Assembly: GCF_001436025.1 (NCBI RefSeq)
Contig: NZ_AZEQ01000005.1
Span: 1 to 64,000 of the forward strand
Reading direction: 5' to 3'
DNA length: 64,000 nt
From: Limosilactobacillus mucosae DSM 13345
Lineage (GTDB): Bacteria > Bacillota > Bacilli > Lactobacillales > Lactobacillaceae
The notes under the pieces were generated by a model. That model was given only the letters and a program-made list of their open reading frames with translations, was not told the DNA's origin and did not search any database. A program made the translations under genes and the position numbers. Shown here piece after piece: positions 26,066 through 34,797 of this stretch; the first letter of the stretch is position 1, and the number at the start of each line of letters is the position of its first letter.

Positions 26066-26290
26066 CTAATTCATTTTTTCTAGATACAGCTGCCAGGCAT
26101 CATCAAAAATCGTCATTCCTGGCAGATATTCGGCATTTTCTTCCAAGTAGTGAGATATTTCATCAAAATCTTGGGATTGCTTAGGAAACGACGAGTCCAA
26201 AAAAGCATTATTGGCAAACTGCTCAATCTCAGTTGGCTGATTGGGCTGCCTTAAGGTCATCAAAAAATGATAGAAGCTTTCACGAAACAT
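26066..26290 (-). CDS. YozE-family small protein (UPF0346)
   Basis: 74 residues, SAM-like helical fold by family. It starts with [10 protein letters not shown] and ends with F-D-D-A-W-Q-L-Y, the family signature. Cytoplasmic, function unknown. It lies between ypmS and rbgA on the same strand, with 14-18 base gaps, and GGGGGTCGG serves as ribosome binding site. In Bacillus the relative is also a stand-alone small gene. Confidence 0.9.
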   Translation of the reverse strand: MFRESFYHFLMTLRQPNQPTEIEQFANNAFLDSSFPKQSQDFDEISHYLEENAEYLPGMTIFDDAWQLYLEKMN

Positions 26291-26304
26291 CTGCCGACCC
26301 CCTG

Positions 26305-26913
26305 TTAGTTATCCTGCGGCACGGTAATCAAGAACTTAAACTGACCATCTGCCAGGTTGATCTCATCAGCTTGGGCATGCACTGCCTTATTTTTGGTGTA
26401 TTTATTCAGATCCAGCAGAATCGTCTTTTTCTTTTGGTTAATGTAGACCCAGTTTGGCAGCTGATAGTTCTTTTTGATATAACCCATAACGAACCCGATC
26501 GGCAGGTTAAGCCGGCCAACCGCCAATCCTTTAGCTTTCAGCAGAATATTGCCTTCACTGGTTTTAACCGGAATGCAGTTCATCGCGTATTGCACGTTGA
26601 CCCCCAAAAACTTAGCGTGGCCGATTACCGTTGCATACTGATTGCCTACGATAAAACGATATTGCGGCTTTTTGGACTTTTTCTGAATTTTTTTAATGTA
26701 GCTGTTGGCTAAGGCATTGACCTGTTTTTGATTCAAAACCAGTTCCAATGACGTATCACTGGCTTTGGGAGCCGTAGTTTCAGTTGGTGTCTTAACTGGT
26801 GCGCTGGCTAGATGAACTACCGTTAGCAGCGAGCCAATTAAGACGATTACCAAAACCCAAAAAGCTGCCTTCCAGCCATTATATTGTTTCTTTAACTTAT
26901 CTTCCATATTCAT
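26305..26913 (-). CDS. YpmS-family membrane-anchored protein (DUF2140)
   Basis: 202 residues with one N-terminal transmembrane segment (about 15-35) and a large extracytoplasmic domain. The family start (W-K-A-A-F-W-V-L) and the conserved L-N-Q-K-Q-V-N-A-L and L-P-N-W-V-Y-I are visible. Function unknown. It sits directly downstream of the SGNH hydrolase gene with a 10-base gap, the same ypmR-ypmS pairing as in Bacillus, so it may assist that enzyme at the cell surface. Confidence 0.85.
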   Translation of the reverse strand: MNMEDKLKKQYNGWKAAFWVLVIVLIGSLLTVVHLASAPVKTPTETTAPKASDTSLELVLNQKQVNALANSYIKKIQKKSKKPQYRFIVGNQYATVIGHAKFLGVNVQYAMNCIPVKTSEGNILLKAKGLAVGRLNLPIGFVMGYIKKNYQLPNWVYINQKKKTILLDLNKYTKNKAVHAQADEINLADGQFKFLITVPQDN

Positions 26914-26923
26914 TCAAATCATC

Positions 26924-27853
26924 CTACTCTTGCTGATATTCCCAGTCATCGTGCTGCAGCATCACCTTGTATAAAGCATTGGTCATCTGATCATAGCCCT
27001 TGCTGTTAGGGTGAAAATTATCTTCAGTTGAGATGTAGTTGTTTAGGTTGTGCGTATCATTGTTCATAATCGCAATGACCTGCTTTTGGGTAATCTGATC
27101 GCTATTGGCTTTTTGAGCCTGCTGTGAGAGTTTTTGCCGCTGCTTGGGCGTTTTATACTGGCCATATGACATTAAATGATTGATATCAACGAAATAGGAC
27201 GGGCCATACTGAGCCACGGTCTGTTTTGTGATTTGATTCCACTTGGCGACGGACTCGTTGATAATCGACACATCAGGAAAATAAGTGTAAACCGGATCAT
27301 AAATGCTGTACATAAAAATCGGCGCGGTGGCATTTTGTTTGCGAACCGCGGTCAGCAATTCATTTAGCTTTTGCTGATAGGTCGTGCCTGCCTGTTCGAT
27401 ATTGCTCTCGATCTTATTGGTTGAATTGCTCAACAGGTTGCTCTCCAGTTTCTGCATCAAGTCATTGCCGCCAACCGTCATCACGATCACATCGGCTTTT
27501 TTTAGATTTGCCCGCATTTCTGGCTGTTCATTAAGCCGCTTGAGCATCTGATCGGACCGGTCGCCAGTTACCCCATAATTATACGTAGTTACGCGATTAT
27601 GGTAGTGCTTTTGCAGTTTTTTCCTAATCCGTCCGACATAACCCTGCTCGTTTTTATCGTCGCCTTGACCATGCGTCAGCGAATCGCCAATCGCGACCAG
27701 CGTTATTTTTTTCTTTAAAACCCGATCTTTTTGTGAAGTCTGTTGAACCGTTGTCGATGCTGACTGCTGCTGGTGATACCAGTATCCACTTCCGCCAGCC
27801 ACCGCTAAAACGGCGCCGATCAACAACAGCAAGCCTTTTTTGCCGCGCAGCAT
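26924..27853 (-). CDS. Extracellular SGNH/GDSL hydrolase (YpmR-like)
   Basis: Predicted secreted or membrane-anchored esterase of 309 residues. ATG 27853 was chosen; an in-frame GTG 15 bases upstream falls inside the ribosome binding site. An N-terminal hydrophobic segment (about 8-25) is followed by the nucleophile block G-D-S-L-T-H-G near residue 56, the oxyanion residue Asn in G-G-N-D, and the catalytic D-x-x-H as D-N-F-H-P near the C-terminus. The substrate is unknown; lipid, wall acetyl groups or short esters are all possible. First gene of the ypmR-ypmS-yozE group. Confidence 0.9.
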   Translation of the reverse strand: MLRGKKGLLLLIGAVLAVAGGSGYWYHQQQSASTTVQQTSQKDRVLKKKITLVAIGDSLTHGQGDDKNEQGYVGRIRKKLQKHYHNRVTTYNYGVTGDRSDQMLKRLNEQPEMRANLKKADVIVMTVGGNDLMQKLESNLLSNSTNKIESNIEQAGTTYQQKLNELLTAVRKQNATAPIFMYSIYDPVYTYFPDVSIINESVAKWNQITKQTVAQYGPSYFVDINHLMSYGQYKTPKQRQKLSQQAQKANSDQITQKQVIAIMNNDTHNLNNYISTEDNFHPNSKGYDQMTNALYKVMLQHDDWEYQQE

Positions 27854-27990
27854 AAAATTACCTCTCACTAAAAAATTCTTAAAGTCAATTAAGATACATA
27901 AGAAATATTATAGTGCATTTTATCATGCCACGGCAAATTCGGAAGCGGATCCAATTGCCAATAATTTATGGATTGGATCGTTCACTAAGT

Positions 27991-28025
27991 AAAAAACGGT
28001 TGATGACTTAATCAAGCCTCAACCG
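27991..28025 (-). terminator. Terminator of the YjdF-like membrane gene
   Basis: CGGTTGA pairs with TCAACCG and, on the minus strand, is followed by TTTTTT. It lies 26 bases beyond the stop of the membrane gene. Confidence 0.85.
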
Positions 28026-28050
28026 CATGCTCAGCAACTGCTTAATTCGA

Positions 28051-28740
28051 TTACAGATTACGATGGAAGAAGAACTTCTCAATCCAGCGACTGTCCTTGC
28101 GCAGCTTAAAGTAGGCAATCACTGCAAAAATGAGAGCGCCAAAGAAGTCAGCAAACAGATCACCCATCGTATCCATTAAAGCTGCCCGTCCCAACAGCAA
28201 GTGACCGTTTTTCATATACCGCTGCAGATTCATGCCAAACGAGTCACAGGTAAATTCATAAAATTCCCATAAAACGCCGCAAAAAACCGCAAACGCCGTG
28301 GCATACATACTGATAAAAAATGGCGGTACGTGCTTGATCCCCTCATCAGGAATCAAGCCGCCAAATGCCGACAGCGCAAAACCAGCCAGCAAAGCACCGC
28401 TGATCAGATGCAGACCTTTGTCCCAGTATGGAATGCTGTAGAAGTGATAGATCGTGCCCAGATAAATGGCTCCATAGATAAACATTAAAAACAGACCGTA
28501 AAGCAGCGGCGGCAGATAAACCTTTAGCTTGATCGCCAAAAACTTAGGCAGCATAACAATCAGCAGGCCGGCCACGATTTCCAGATCCAAAAACCAGGCG
28601 GCCCCTGCTGCTTTGGCTGTCGCAGCCGTCAAAGCCGTTTTGGTAGTTAAAATCAGTGAAACCAGCATCGAAATTACAATAAACCACAAAAAAACGTTAA
28701 GGGCTTTTTCACTGGTGCTTGAGCCGTTTTTCATCATCAT
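28051..28740 (-). CDS. Integral membrane protein, YjdF-like
   Basis: About 229 residues with six or so transmembrane segments. Motifs Y-W-D-K-G-L-H-L-I-S-G, W-E-F-Y-E-F, and D-T-M-G-D-L-F-A-D-F-F-G-A resemble the uncharacterised E. coli YjdF family, where conserved acidic and His residues within membrane segments suggest an enzyme. Three consecutive ATGs (28740, 28737, 28734) follow AAAGGA; the second or third is best spaced. Function unknown. It has its own terminator and is divergent from the broken flavodoxin gene. Confidence 0.7.
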   Translation of the reverse strand: MMMKNGSSTSEKALNVFLWFIVISMLVSLILTTKTALTAATAKAAGAAWFLDLEIVAGLLIVMLPKFLAIKLKVYLPPLLYGLFLMFIYGAIYLGTIYHFYSIPYWDKGLHLISGALLAGFALSAFGGLIPDEGIKHVPPFFISMYATAFAVFCGVLWEFYEFTCDSFGMNLQRYMKNGHLLLGRAALMDTMGDLFADFFGALIFAVIAYFKLRKDSRWIEKFFFHRNL

Positions 28741-28817
28741 CACATCCTTTAATTTGAGCGTGCTGAGCATTCATTGCTATAATCAAGGTCAAAAACTGAT
28801 TAAAGGAGCTGTAGATA

Positions 28818-29294
28818 ATGGCCCAGCAAGCACTCATTGTTTATTATTCACAATTTAATAATACCACTAAACTTGCCAAATTAATTCAAGATGCGACCAA
28901 GGCTCCCGCGTTGCGTCTGCGCGTGGCCGACAGCGTCTATCCAAATAACATGGAAGCTACTGGTCGCATCTATCAATAGCAGCTAAAACAACGCCAGCTG
29001 CCGATACTTATCAATTCCGTGCCTCAGCTGAATCAATATGATGTCGTTTTGGTCGGCGGCCCCGTCTGGAATGGCAACGTGGCGGCACCAGTGATTGAGT
29101 TTTTGAAAACCATTCAAGGATACCAAGGCTTGATTGCGCCATTCTCAACTGCCTGGAGTGATTCTGATGATTATCAAGCAAATTTCATTAAATGGGCTGG
29201 CCGACTGCAGGTCACTGATGGATTCCACGTCACGACTCACGGCTCTCATCAGTTCAAAGCAAACAATCTGGCCGCCTGGCTGCGCAAACTATGA
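28818..29294 (+). pseudogene. Flavodoxin-like gene interrupted by an in-frame TAG
   Basis: From ATG 28818 (behind AAAGGAG) the frame reads M-A-Q-Q-A-L-I-V-Y-Y-S-Q-F-N-N-T-T-K, a flavodoxin FMN phosphate-loop pattern. It hits TAG at 28977-28979 (codon 54, where CAG would be the simplest ancestor). The same frame then continues to TGA at 29294, with V-L-V-G-G-P-V-W-N-G typical of flavodoxin. Total 159 codons, normal for the family. One nonsense mutation is the only defect, so it is either recently inactivated, suppressed, or a sequencing error. Confidence 0.85.
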
Positions 29295-29300
29295 TAAAGC

Positions 29301-29345
29301 AAAAATGCTGTCGCCGACTCATCAAAAGTCCACGACAGCATTTTT
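29301..29345. terminator. Terminator after the flavodoxin pseudogene
   Basis: AAAAATGCTGTCG pairs with CGACAGCATTTTT. Located between converging genes (flavodoxin, azlD), so it probably works both ways. Its intactness fits recent loss of the gene. Confidence 0.88.
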
Positions 29346-29377
29346 CTAAGCTTGGCGTTTTCAACCATTCTTGTTTC

Positions 29378-29704
29378 TTAAAAAATAAAATTGATTAGCA
29401 GCATGTAGCAAAGCGTCCCGACGATCAAGGTTAAAAACAGGCTGTGCTTCCATAAACGCACGATTACCGTTACCACGCCGGCAATGACTTCTGGCAGTCC
29501 ATGCGTGCCGCCAAGCCAATTAACGTTGCGATAGCAGTATACGACCAGCATCCCCATGATCGCAGCCGGTAAAAACCTGCCCAGCCCCGTTACGAAATCA
29601 GGCGTGGCCGCTTCCGTTCTAAAAAGCAGAAATGGCGTTACCCGGGTGGCAAAGTTTGCCAGCGCGGCTAAGGCAATGCAGATAATCTGATCAGTCAGCG
29701 TCAT
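29378..29704 (-). CDS. azlD: Branched-chain amino-acid exporter small subunit AzlD
   Basis: 108-residue membrane protein with four hydrophobic segments, the small partner of AzlC in export of branched-chain amino acids. The pattern T-R-V-T-P-F-L-L-F near residue 20 and F-L-P-A-A-I-M-G-M-L-V-V-Y is typical of AzlD. Overlaps azlC by 14 bases, so the two are translationally coupled. Confidence 0.9.
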   Translation of the reverse strand: MTLTDQIICIALAALANFATRVTPFLLFRTEAATPDFVTGLGRFLPAAIMGMLVVYCYRNVNWLGGTHGLPEVIAGVVTVIVRLWKHSLFLTLIVGTLCYMLLINFIF

Positions 29705-30416
29705 TTTGGTCCCCCCTCTTTGCTTGACGCCAGTAGATAACGGCGTATTCAGCCACTAGAATTAACAGCGTCGCTACCAAAAAATACGTCTTGCCAAACA
29801 GCAGCAGACAGGCAATCGTAACGATCACGCCACTGGTTGAGCTAAGATGATCCTTTTCTTTTTGAAACTGGTCAACGGCCAAGGCAATAAATAGCGCCGT
29901 CATGACAAAATCCATGCCGGGAATCTCTTTGCCAATCAGACTCCCCAGTGCGCCGCCTAAAAATGCGCCCAAGACCCAGTAGCTGTGATCAAAAAGCGAA
30001 ATCAGCGTATAGACTGAGTAACGATCATATTCTTTAGGAATCGACAGACTATAGTTGACGACAAAGGTTTCATCGGTTAAGCCATAGATCAAAAAAAACT
30101 TGCGCCAGCCCGCACCGCGATATTTTTTCAGCATTGAAAGGCCATAAAAAAACTGCCGAAAGCCAACGACCAGCGTTATCAAGACAACGTTGCCCGGCAA
30201 AAAGCTCTGAACCAGCATGGAAGCCAGGATAAATTCAACGGATCCCCCATAAACTACCGCTGCCATTATCGTGGGAAACCAGAAGCCAAAGCCCAGGTTA
30301 TGCATGTATAGCCCATAGCCGGTTCCTAAGATAACATAACCGAAAAAAATCGGTAACGAACTGTTAAAAGCAAAGCGCACGGTTTCCTGGCGCGTTGCCG
30401 GTGGTGATGCTTGCAT
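29691..30416 (-). CDS. azlC: Branched-chain amino-acid exporter large subunit AzlC
   Basis: 241-residue membrane protein of the AzlC/YgaZ family (LIV-E exporter). Visible signatures include the P-I-F-F-G-Y start, G-G-S-V-E-F-I-L-A-S near residue 60, F-R-Q-F-F-Y-G-L-S and L-T-D-E-T-F. About seven to eight membrane segments. GGGGAGAG lies before ATG 30416. First gene of the azlCD pair; no Lrp-type regulator is adjacent. Confidence 0.92.
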   Translation of the reverse strand: MQASPPATRQETVRFAFNSSLPIFFGYVILGTGYGLYMHNLGFGFWFPTIMAAVVYGGSVEFILASMLVQSFLPGNVVLITLVVGFRQFFYGLSMLKKYRGAGWRKFFLIYGLTDETFVVNYSLSIPKEYDRYSVYTLISLFDHSYWVLGAFLGGALGSLIGKEIPGMDFVMTALFIALAVDQFQKEKDHLSSTSGVIVTIACLLLFGKTYFLVATLLILVAEYAVIYWRQAKRGDQNDAD

Positions 30417-30508
30417 ATTTTCCTCTCCCCTGTGAATAAGTGATTACAGAGATTAATTTTAACGCAAGCCACTATTGATTAACAGGGCCTTTTTACCAGC
30501 AAGATATT

Positions 30509-30676
30509 TTATGCATTATCATTCAGATACATGCTGCTCTGCGACAGGCGCATCATCGCGACGGTCACTGCAATGATGCCGGTGAGATCCAGCCGTCAGC
30601 CGATCTTGACTAAACAAGCCGCCAATCCGCAGTCGGCCAGCGTTTGCAAGACCCAATACCTATAATTCTGATGCTG
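30509..30676 (-). pseudogene. Possible degraded membrane-protein remnant
   Basis: In one minus-strand frame between azlC and the hydrolase gene, about 56 codons read like the C-terminal end of a membrane protein. They include Y-W-V-L-Q-T-L, then a TGA at 30596-30598, then a hydrophobic run (L-D-L-T-G-I-I-A-V-T-V-A-M-M), and end at TAA 30509-30511. No start or ribosome binding site is present and the family is not recognised. The assignment is weak; the surrounding 295 bases hold nothing else. Confidence 0.3.
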
Positions 30677-30711
30677 TTATATGATCAGATTGACACCATC
30701 ATGGAAACGAA

Positions 30712-31563
30712 CTAGCGATAGGGCAGCCATCGATTCAATTCCTGGCGCTTTTTTACCTGTTCCTGACGCCATTGACGCCAACTGCTGCTGGCTTGACTGA
30801 CATGTTCAATCAGTTCACGATCGATTTTTTCCCGATACTCAGCAACTGGTTTGGTATACAGCCGACCGTTTTGATCGAACTGATAGCCGCCCCACATATG
30901 CTGACTGATTGGATCAAGCAGAATCGACTGAACGTAGCGCACCCGGCCGATTGCATGATGCAGGTCAGTATAGCCCAGGGTCACGATGTCCAGTGAGTCG
31001 ATATAATTATTGATCTTATTGCGCAAAATCGCGGCTTGGGCTTTCTGCTGGTCATTAAGCAGCCAGTAGACGTTTGGGCCCTCATAAAGCCAAGCCTCAC
31101 TCAGGCATGCCGGATAATCGCAGTTGGCAAGGGCATACTGAGCATTGATTGCTCCCAGTGAATGGCCGTAGATATAGTAATGTGCCGTTAAGTCCTGCTG
31201 CATCAGCCGATTCAACAAACTCGCCGCCGACTTGAGCTGAGAAGGAATCTCACCAACTCGATGTTCAACGATTGAACGGCCAATGGGCAGATTGGTTGCC
31301 AGCCATTCATTGGACCATGTCGTTGGATTGCCATGTCTCAAGCCGGATGAGCCGCGAAACAGCACCGTAATCTCTTTATGATCCTGATGGTGATTGACAA
31401 TGATGGTGCCCCGCAGGCCATCTTGTTTATAGAAAGCTCGTTTGACGCGACCGACTCGCTTGCCATTGGATAATCTGACGTGATCGCCAACCCCCAGCGG
31501 CTGATATTCCAAACCTGCCAGCTCGACTCGCTGCTGATCGGTTAGCTGAGCATTTACATCCAT
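30712..31563 (-). CDS. Lipase-like alpha/beta hydrolase (DUF2974/Mbeg1-like)
   Basis: 283 residues. The nucleophile elbow Y-I-Y-G-H-S-L-G-A lies near residues 147-155, giving Ser as nucleophile. L-F-R-G-S-S-G upstream probably provides the oxyanion part. No signal peptide or membrane segment, so it is probably cytoplasmic or leaderless. Similar proteins of unknown substrate are common in lactobacilli, sometimes next to phage or adhesin genes. The C-terminal tail is basic and Gln/Arg-rich. Monocistronic. The catalytic Asp and His cannot be placed with certainty. Confidence 0.75.
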   Translation of the reverse strand: MDVNAQLTDQQRVELAGLEYQPLGVGDHVRLSNGKRVGRVKRAFYKQDGLRGTIIVNHHQDHKEITVLFRGSSGLRHGNPTTWSNEWLATNLPIGRSIVEHRVGEIPSQLKSAASLLNRLMQQDLTAHYYIYGHSLGAINAQYALANCDYPACLSEAWLYEGPNVYWLLNDQQKAQAAILRNKINNYIDSLDIVTLGYTDLHHAIGRVRYVQSILLDPISQHMWGGYQFDQNGRLYTKPVAEYREKIDRELIEHVSQASSSWRQWRQEQVKKRQELNRWLPYR

Positions 31564-31643
31564 TTTTTCACCCCAAAATGAAAAACGACTTCAATGATCG
31601 ATATGATCTATTGAGTCGATTTTATCACATTATTTATTTGCTT

Positions 31644-32165
31644 TTATTGAATCGGCATTTCGTAGACGTATGAGGTTTCTTCAGGACGGTAGACGCCATG
31701 CAGAGTCCCCACACGCGTAAAGCCATACTTTTCAATTAAATGCTGCATTGGCTTGTTGTCCTCATGGGTGTCGATCCGTAATGACTTGACACCGTTGGGA
31801 TTTTCCTTAACGTAGTCGATAACGCTCGTAAACAAACCAGAAGCATAGCCATTGCCGGCATGGTCAGAGTGAATGGCAACCCGGTGAATAACCAGATAGT
31901 TGTCAGTATCAACGAGCCATTTGCCATCCAATTCATCGTAAGAGTGGTCCGGAGCTGCTACGATTGCAAAAGCTCCCACCGTTTCATGATCGTCGGAATG
32001 TACCAGGTATGCAAAGCCATGTTCAATATCTTCTTGGATATGTTCAACATTCGGATAATCGCCTTGCCATTGATCAATCCCGCTTTCCGCCAGCTGATTG
32101 CGGCCATCACGCAGAATTTCGACAACTCGATCCAGATCCTTCATTTCGGCTTTTTCAATATGCAT
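31644..32165 (-). CDS. GNAT family N-acetyltransferase
   Basis: 173 residues of the GNAT fold. The acetyl-CoA-binding loop appears as H-A-G-N-G-Y-A-S near residues 101-108, preceded by V-I-H-R-V-A-I (beta strand 4) and followed by S-L-R-I-D-T-H-E-D-N-K-P-M, the usual strand-5 and helix end. ATG 32165 lies behind AAGGAAAGAAGG. The substrate is unknown. Stand-alone gene, divergent from the DUF915 hydrolase. Confidence 0.85.
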   Translation of the reverse strand: MHIEKAEMKDLDRVVEILRDGRNQLAESGIDQWQGDYPNVEHIQEDIEHGFAYLVHSDDHETVGAFAIVAAPDHSYDELDGKWLVDTDNYLVIHRVAIHSDHAGNGYASGLFTSVIDYVKENPNGVKSLRIDTHEDNKPMQHLIEKYGFTRVGTLHGVYRPEETSYVYEMPIQ

Positions 32166-32299
32166 AGCACAACCTTCTTTCCTTAAAGTATCAAGCGTTT
32201 ATCAATTTAACACATTCTGCCAAAAATTGACAATAAAATGGTCAATTTTAACAAACAGACTTAGAATAACATCATCAACAATGATACGAGGCGAACATC

Positions 32300-33136
32300 T
32301 TGAAATATAAATTCTGGCTTAAAATTATGCTGACAATTTGTCTGATGATGACCATGACTTCATCCGCCAAAGCAGCTGCATTGAATTCTCAAAAATACGT
32401 TCAGTCAACCACGCCAACCTTTTTCTTTCATGGCTGGGGCAGCGGGGCGCATGCCGAACGACACATGGCTCAGGCGGCGATTGATTCCGGCGTCACCAAA
32501 ACCGTCATCGTAGCCAACGTTGCGCAAAACGGTACCGTCGAGCTGGAAGGCAAGATTCCCCACGGCGCGATCAACCCAATCATTGAAGTCAACCTGATCG
32601 ATAATGAAAACTCAAACTATACTACGGATGGTCATTACGTTGCCGCGGCCATTCAAAAAGTCTGCCAAACCTATCATTTCAAAAAATATCAGGTTGAGGC
32701 GCATTCGATGGGCAACATGGCGTTTCTTTACTGCCTGCTGCAAAACGCCAACAATTCTAAGTTTCCCAAGCTGCAAAAAGAAGTCGCGATGGCTGGTACC
32801 TTTGATGGCGTAATTGGCTGGAATCAACCCGCCAACCTGCAGTATAACGAACGAACCGGTGAAGCCACGCCAGCTACCAAATCATATCAAAAACTCAAAA
32901 AACTGCGCCACACTTATCCAACCACTGCCCGCGTCTTAAATATTTATGGCGATCTGGGCGATGGTACCGACAGCCAGGTGGACAATAAATCATCCAAAGC
33001 CTTAAAGTACCTGGTTGCTGGCCGCGCCAAATCATATCAAGAACAGCGCATTACAGGTGCCAATGCCAAACATGAGCTTTTGCACCGGAATCCACAGGTC
33101 GACGCGATCTTGATCAAGTTCTTATGGGGCAAATAA
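32300..33136 (+). CDS. Secreted alpha/beta hydrolase, DUF915 family
   Basis: 278 residues beginning at TTG 32300, with GAGG nine bases upstream. A signal peptide of about 25 residues ends near A-K-A-A-A. The oxyanion region F-F-F-H-G-W-G-S-G-A is near residue 41, and the nucleophile elbow reads E-A-H-S-M-G-N near residue 134. DUF915 proteins are extracellular or surface hydrolases, abundant in lactobacilli and related to cell-surface or biofilm functions, with unknown substrates. No anchor is seen, so it is probably released. The TTG start suggests modest expression. A long gene-poor stretch follows. Confidence 0.88.
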   Translation: MKYKFWLKIMLTICLMMTMTSSAKAAALNSQKYVQSTTPTFFFHGWGSGAHAERHMAQAAIDSGVTKTVIVANVAQNGTVELEGKIPHGAINPIIEVNLIDNENSNYTTDGHYVAAAIQKVCQTYHFKKYQVEAHSMGNMAFLYCLLQNANNSKFPKLQKEVAMAGTFDGVIGWNQPANLQYNERTGEATPATKSYQKLKKLRHTYPTTARVLNIYGDLGDGTDSQVDNKSSKALKYLVAGRAKSYQEQRITGANAKHELLHRNPQVDAILIKFLWGK

Positions 33137-33537
33137 GCAGCACGACCTAATCGGAAATCATGATGCGGCCTTTGATCATGCAAATTAAGTTTTGAATGTC
33201 TTAAGCAACGATCTGGTCACATCAATGTATGGATACGTCCCAACTTGAACTTTTCTCAAACAGTCATGACGGTATTCTCTAAACGTCTGTTGGGATGCGC
33301 TCAATGATTCCACAGCCCTTGATGACTGGCAGCCAAACGGGAAGCTTCTCGCAACCGTTTACGACAGCCTCCCGAAGTGAAAAGCGAGTACCGTCAAACT
33401 TATAATCGATCACCAGCTGTCAGCCCGTCTCAAGCCAGCAAGTAGTTTTAGACAAATTAGATATTATTGGCTAGCAAAAAAAAATGCACCCACCAAATTA
33501 TTCAAATCAGGGCGCATAAAACATCTGACAAAAATGT
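33137..33537. other. Gene-free stretch with a possible ORF remnant
   Basis: About 400 bases without an intact gene. On the minus strand a 47-codon open frame (33279-33420, stop TAG at 33279-33281) reads V-I-D-Y-K-F-D-G-T-R-F-S-L-R and later W-L-P-V-I-K-G-C-G, with protein-like composition but no ribosome binding site. It may be a decayed gene fragment. I do not recognise the family. Confidence 0.3.
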
Positions 33538-33539
33538 CA

Positions 33540-33796
33540 TTACCTACGATCAGTGAAAAATTGATGTATAGTAGGTAAAATTTCGTGTATATCAAGTTAG
33601 GGATTCCTAACTTTACCTACTAACGGGCGAAAAATCAAAAATTGTAGGTAAATTACAGTTCTGGTCTACACCGTTCAGCCGTAAAATATGCGAGATTACC
33701 TACTATCAGCCTCAAAATTCACTAAAGTAGGTAATTTTCACGAAATCGATTATACAGCTACCTGCTTTCGGCTAAAAAATTCAAAATCGTAGGTAA
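33540..33796. repeat. Array of four 39-bp palindrome-ended repeats
   Basis: Four copies in the same orientation: 33540-33578, 33613-33651, 33696-33734 and 33758-33796. Each is exactly 39 bases: TTACCTAC, 23 inner bases, GTAGGTAA. Copy 4 is CTACCTGC at its left end. The inner part is related between copies, roughly TATCRGCnnAAAAATTCAAAA. Spacers of 34, 44 and 23 bases are unrelated to one another, except that the first holds a separate AGTTAGG-gatt-CCTAACT hairpin. Not a CRISPR: repeats are degenerate, spacers uneven, and no cas genes are present. It may be a binding-site array, a REP-like element or a non-autonomous element. Confidence 0.85.
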
Positions 33797-33985
33797 AATA
33801 GTCGTGAATCTCCCCTCTCTAAATCAAACGGTATTGACACAGGCACATAATCTATAAAGTCGATGCACGATCTGGAATGAATCACTGTTCGATCAAAAAT
33901 CCCATCTGCTGCCCAGACAAAAGTACATCCATAATCAGATTGCTTAGGCAATATCGCGCTCGTAAAAACAGCTCTGGCGATCAGA

Positions 33986-34624
33986 CTACTTTAGGCTGCT
34001 TAATGCGGCATCGATTGACTGGCTGCCGTCGTGCATCATGATGACCTTGCCAATCGTATTTGGATGTTCAAGGTTTTTTACCAATACGGCGGCAACGTCA
34101 GGAATCGCGTTATGTCCTGAACTGCCATCATTCAAGGCAACCATCCCCGTAGCTGGCCGCTCATCCAAGACTCCTGCCTGGATAATCGTCCAATCCAACC
34201 CCGGATGATCAATCAGCCAGCGATCCGCATAGAACTTGGCAATATTGTAATCGGTAATGGCTTTTAAGGCCGGGATCGCTGCCCATTTATCCTGCTCAAG
34301 CGCGAAAGCAGAGCTCAGCTGAACGAAACGTTTGATGCCATTTTGCCGGCTTGCTTCTGCCAGTTTAACGCTGCCGTTTAAATCAACCTGCAGCAGATCC
34401 TTGCCACGTGATCCTGCTACAAAGATTACCGCGTCAACTTGACCCAGTGTTTTTTGCAGTTCAGTAATGGAGGCATGCAGATCAAGCTTGACTTTCAAGA
34501 TATCTGGTTGACTGATCTTTTCTGGATGACGAGCACCCGCGACTACTTCATGACCTGCTTTTTGGAGTTCAGTGACTACGGCTTGTCCCACTCGTCCCGT
34601 AGCTCCGGCGACAAAAACTTTCAT
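33986..34624 (-). CDS. NAD(P)-binding protein, NmrA/YwnB-like atypical SDR
   Basis: 212 residues with an N-terminal Rossmann motif V-A-G-A-T-G-R-V-G-Q at about 4-13 (G-x-x-G-x-x-G). A-G-A-R-H-P follows the second strand, and V-I-F-V-A-G-S-R-G-K marks the third region. It lacks the Y-x-x-x-K catalytic pair of classical SDRs, as usual for the NmrA/NAD-dependent-epimerase-like group. It may be a flavin reductase or a redox-sensing protein. GGAG lies before ATG 34624. Monocistronic. Confidence 0.85.
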   Translation of the reverse strand: MKVFVAGATGRVGQAVVTELQKAGHEVVAGARHPEKISQPDILKVKLDLHASITELQKTLGQVDAVIFVAGSRGKDLLQVDLNGSVKLAEASRQNGIKRFVQLSSAFALEQDKWAAIPALKAITDYNIAKFYADRWLIDHPGLDWTIIQAGVLDERPATGMVALNDGSSGHNAIPDVAAVLVKNLEHPNTIGKVIMMHDGSQSIDAALSSLK

Positions 34625-34797
34625 TGCAATCTCCTTTCAACTGCACTAGTAATTTACTATTTGCTTTATACTAACTTTTTGTAAGCTAAAAGACAAATTT
34701 TTAGTCTTCCGGCAGCTAAAACCGCATACCTTCCGTTTTATCATCCATAAAGATGCCAGCGATCGGCCTTTCATCGATGTTGAAATGCGGGAAGTCG

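Noticed and set aside
33540-33796. CRISPR array
   Set aside because: Repeats differ from one another, spacers range from 23 to 44 bases, and no cas genes are in the window.
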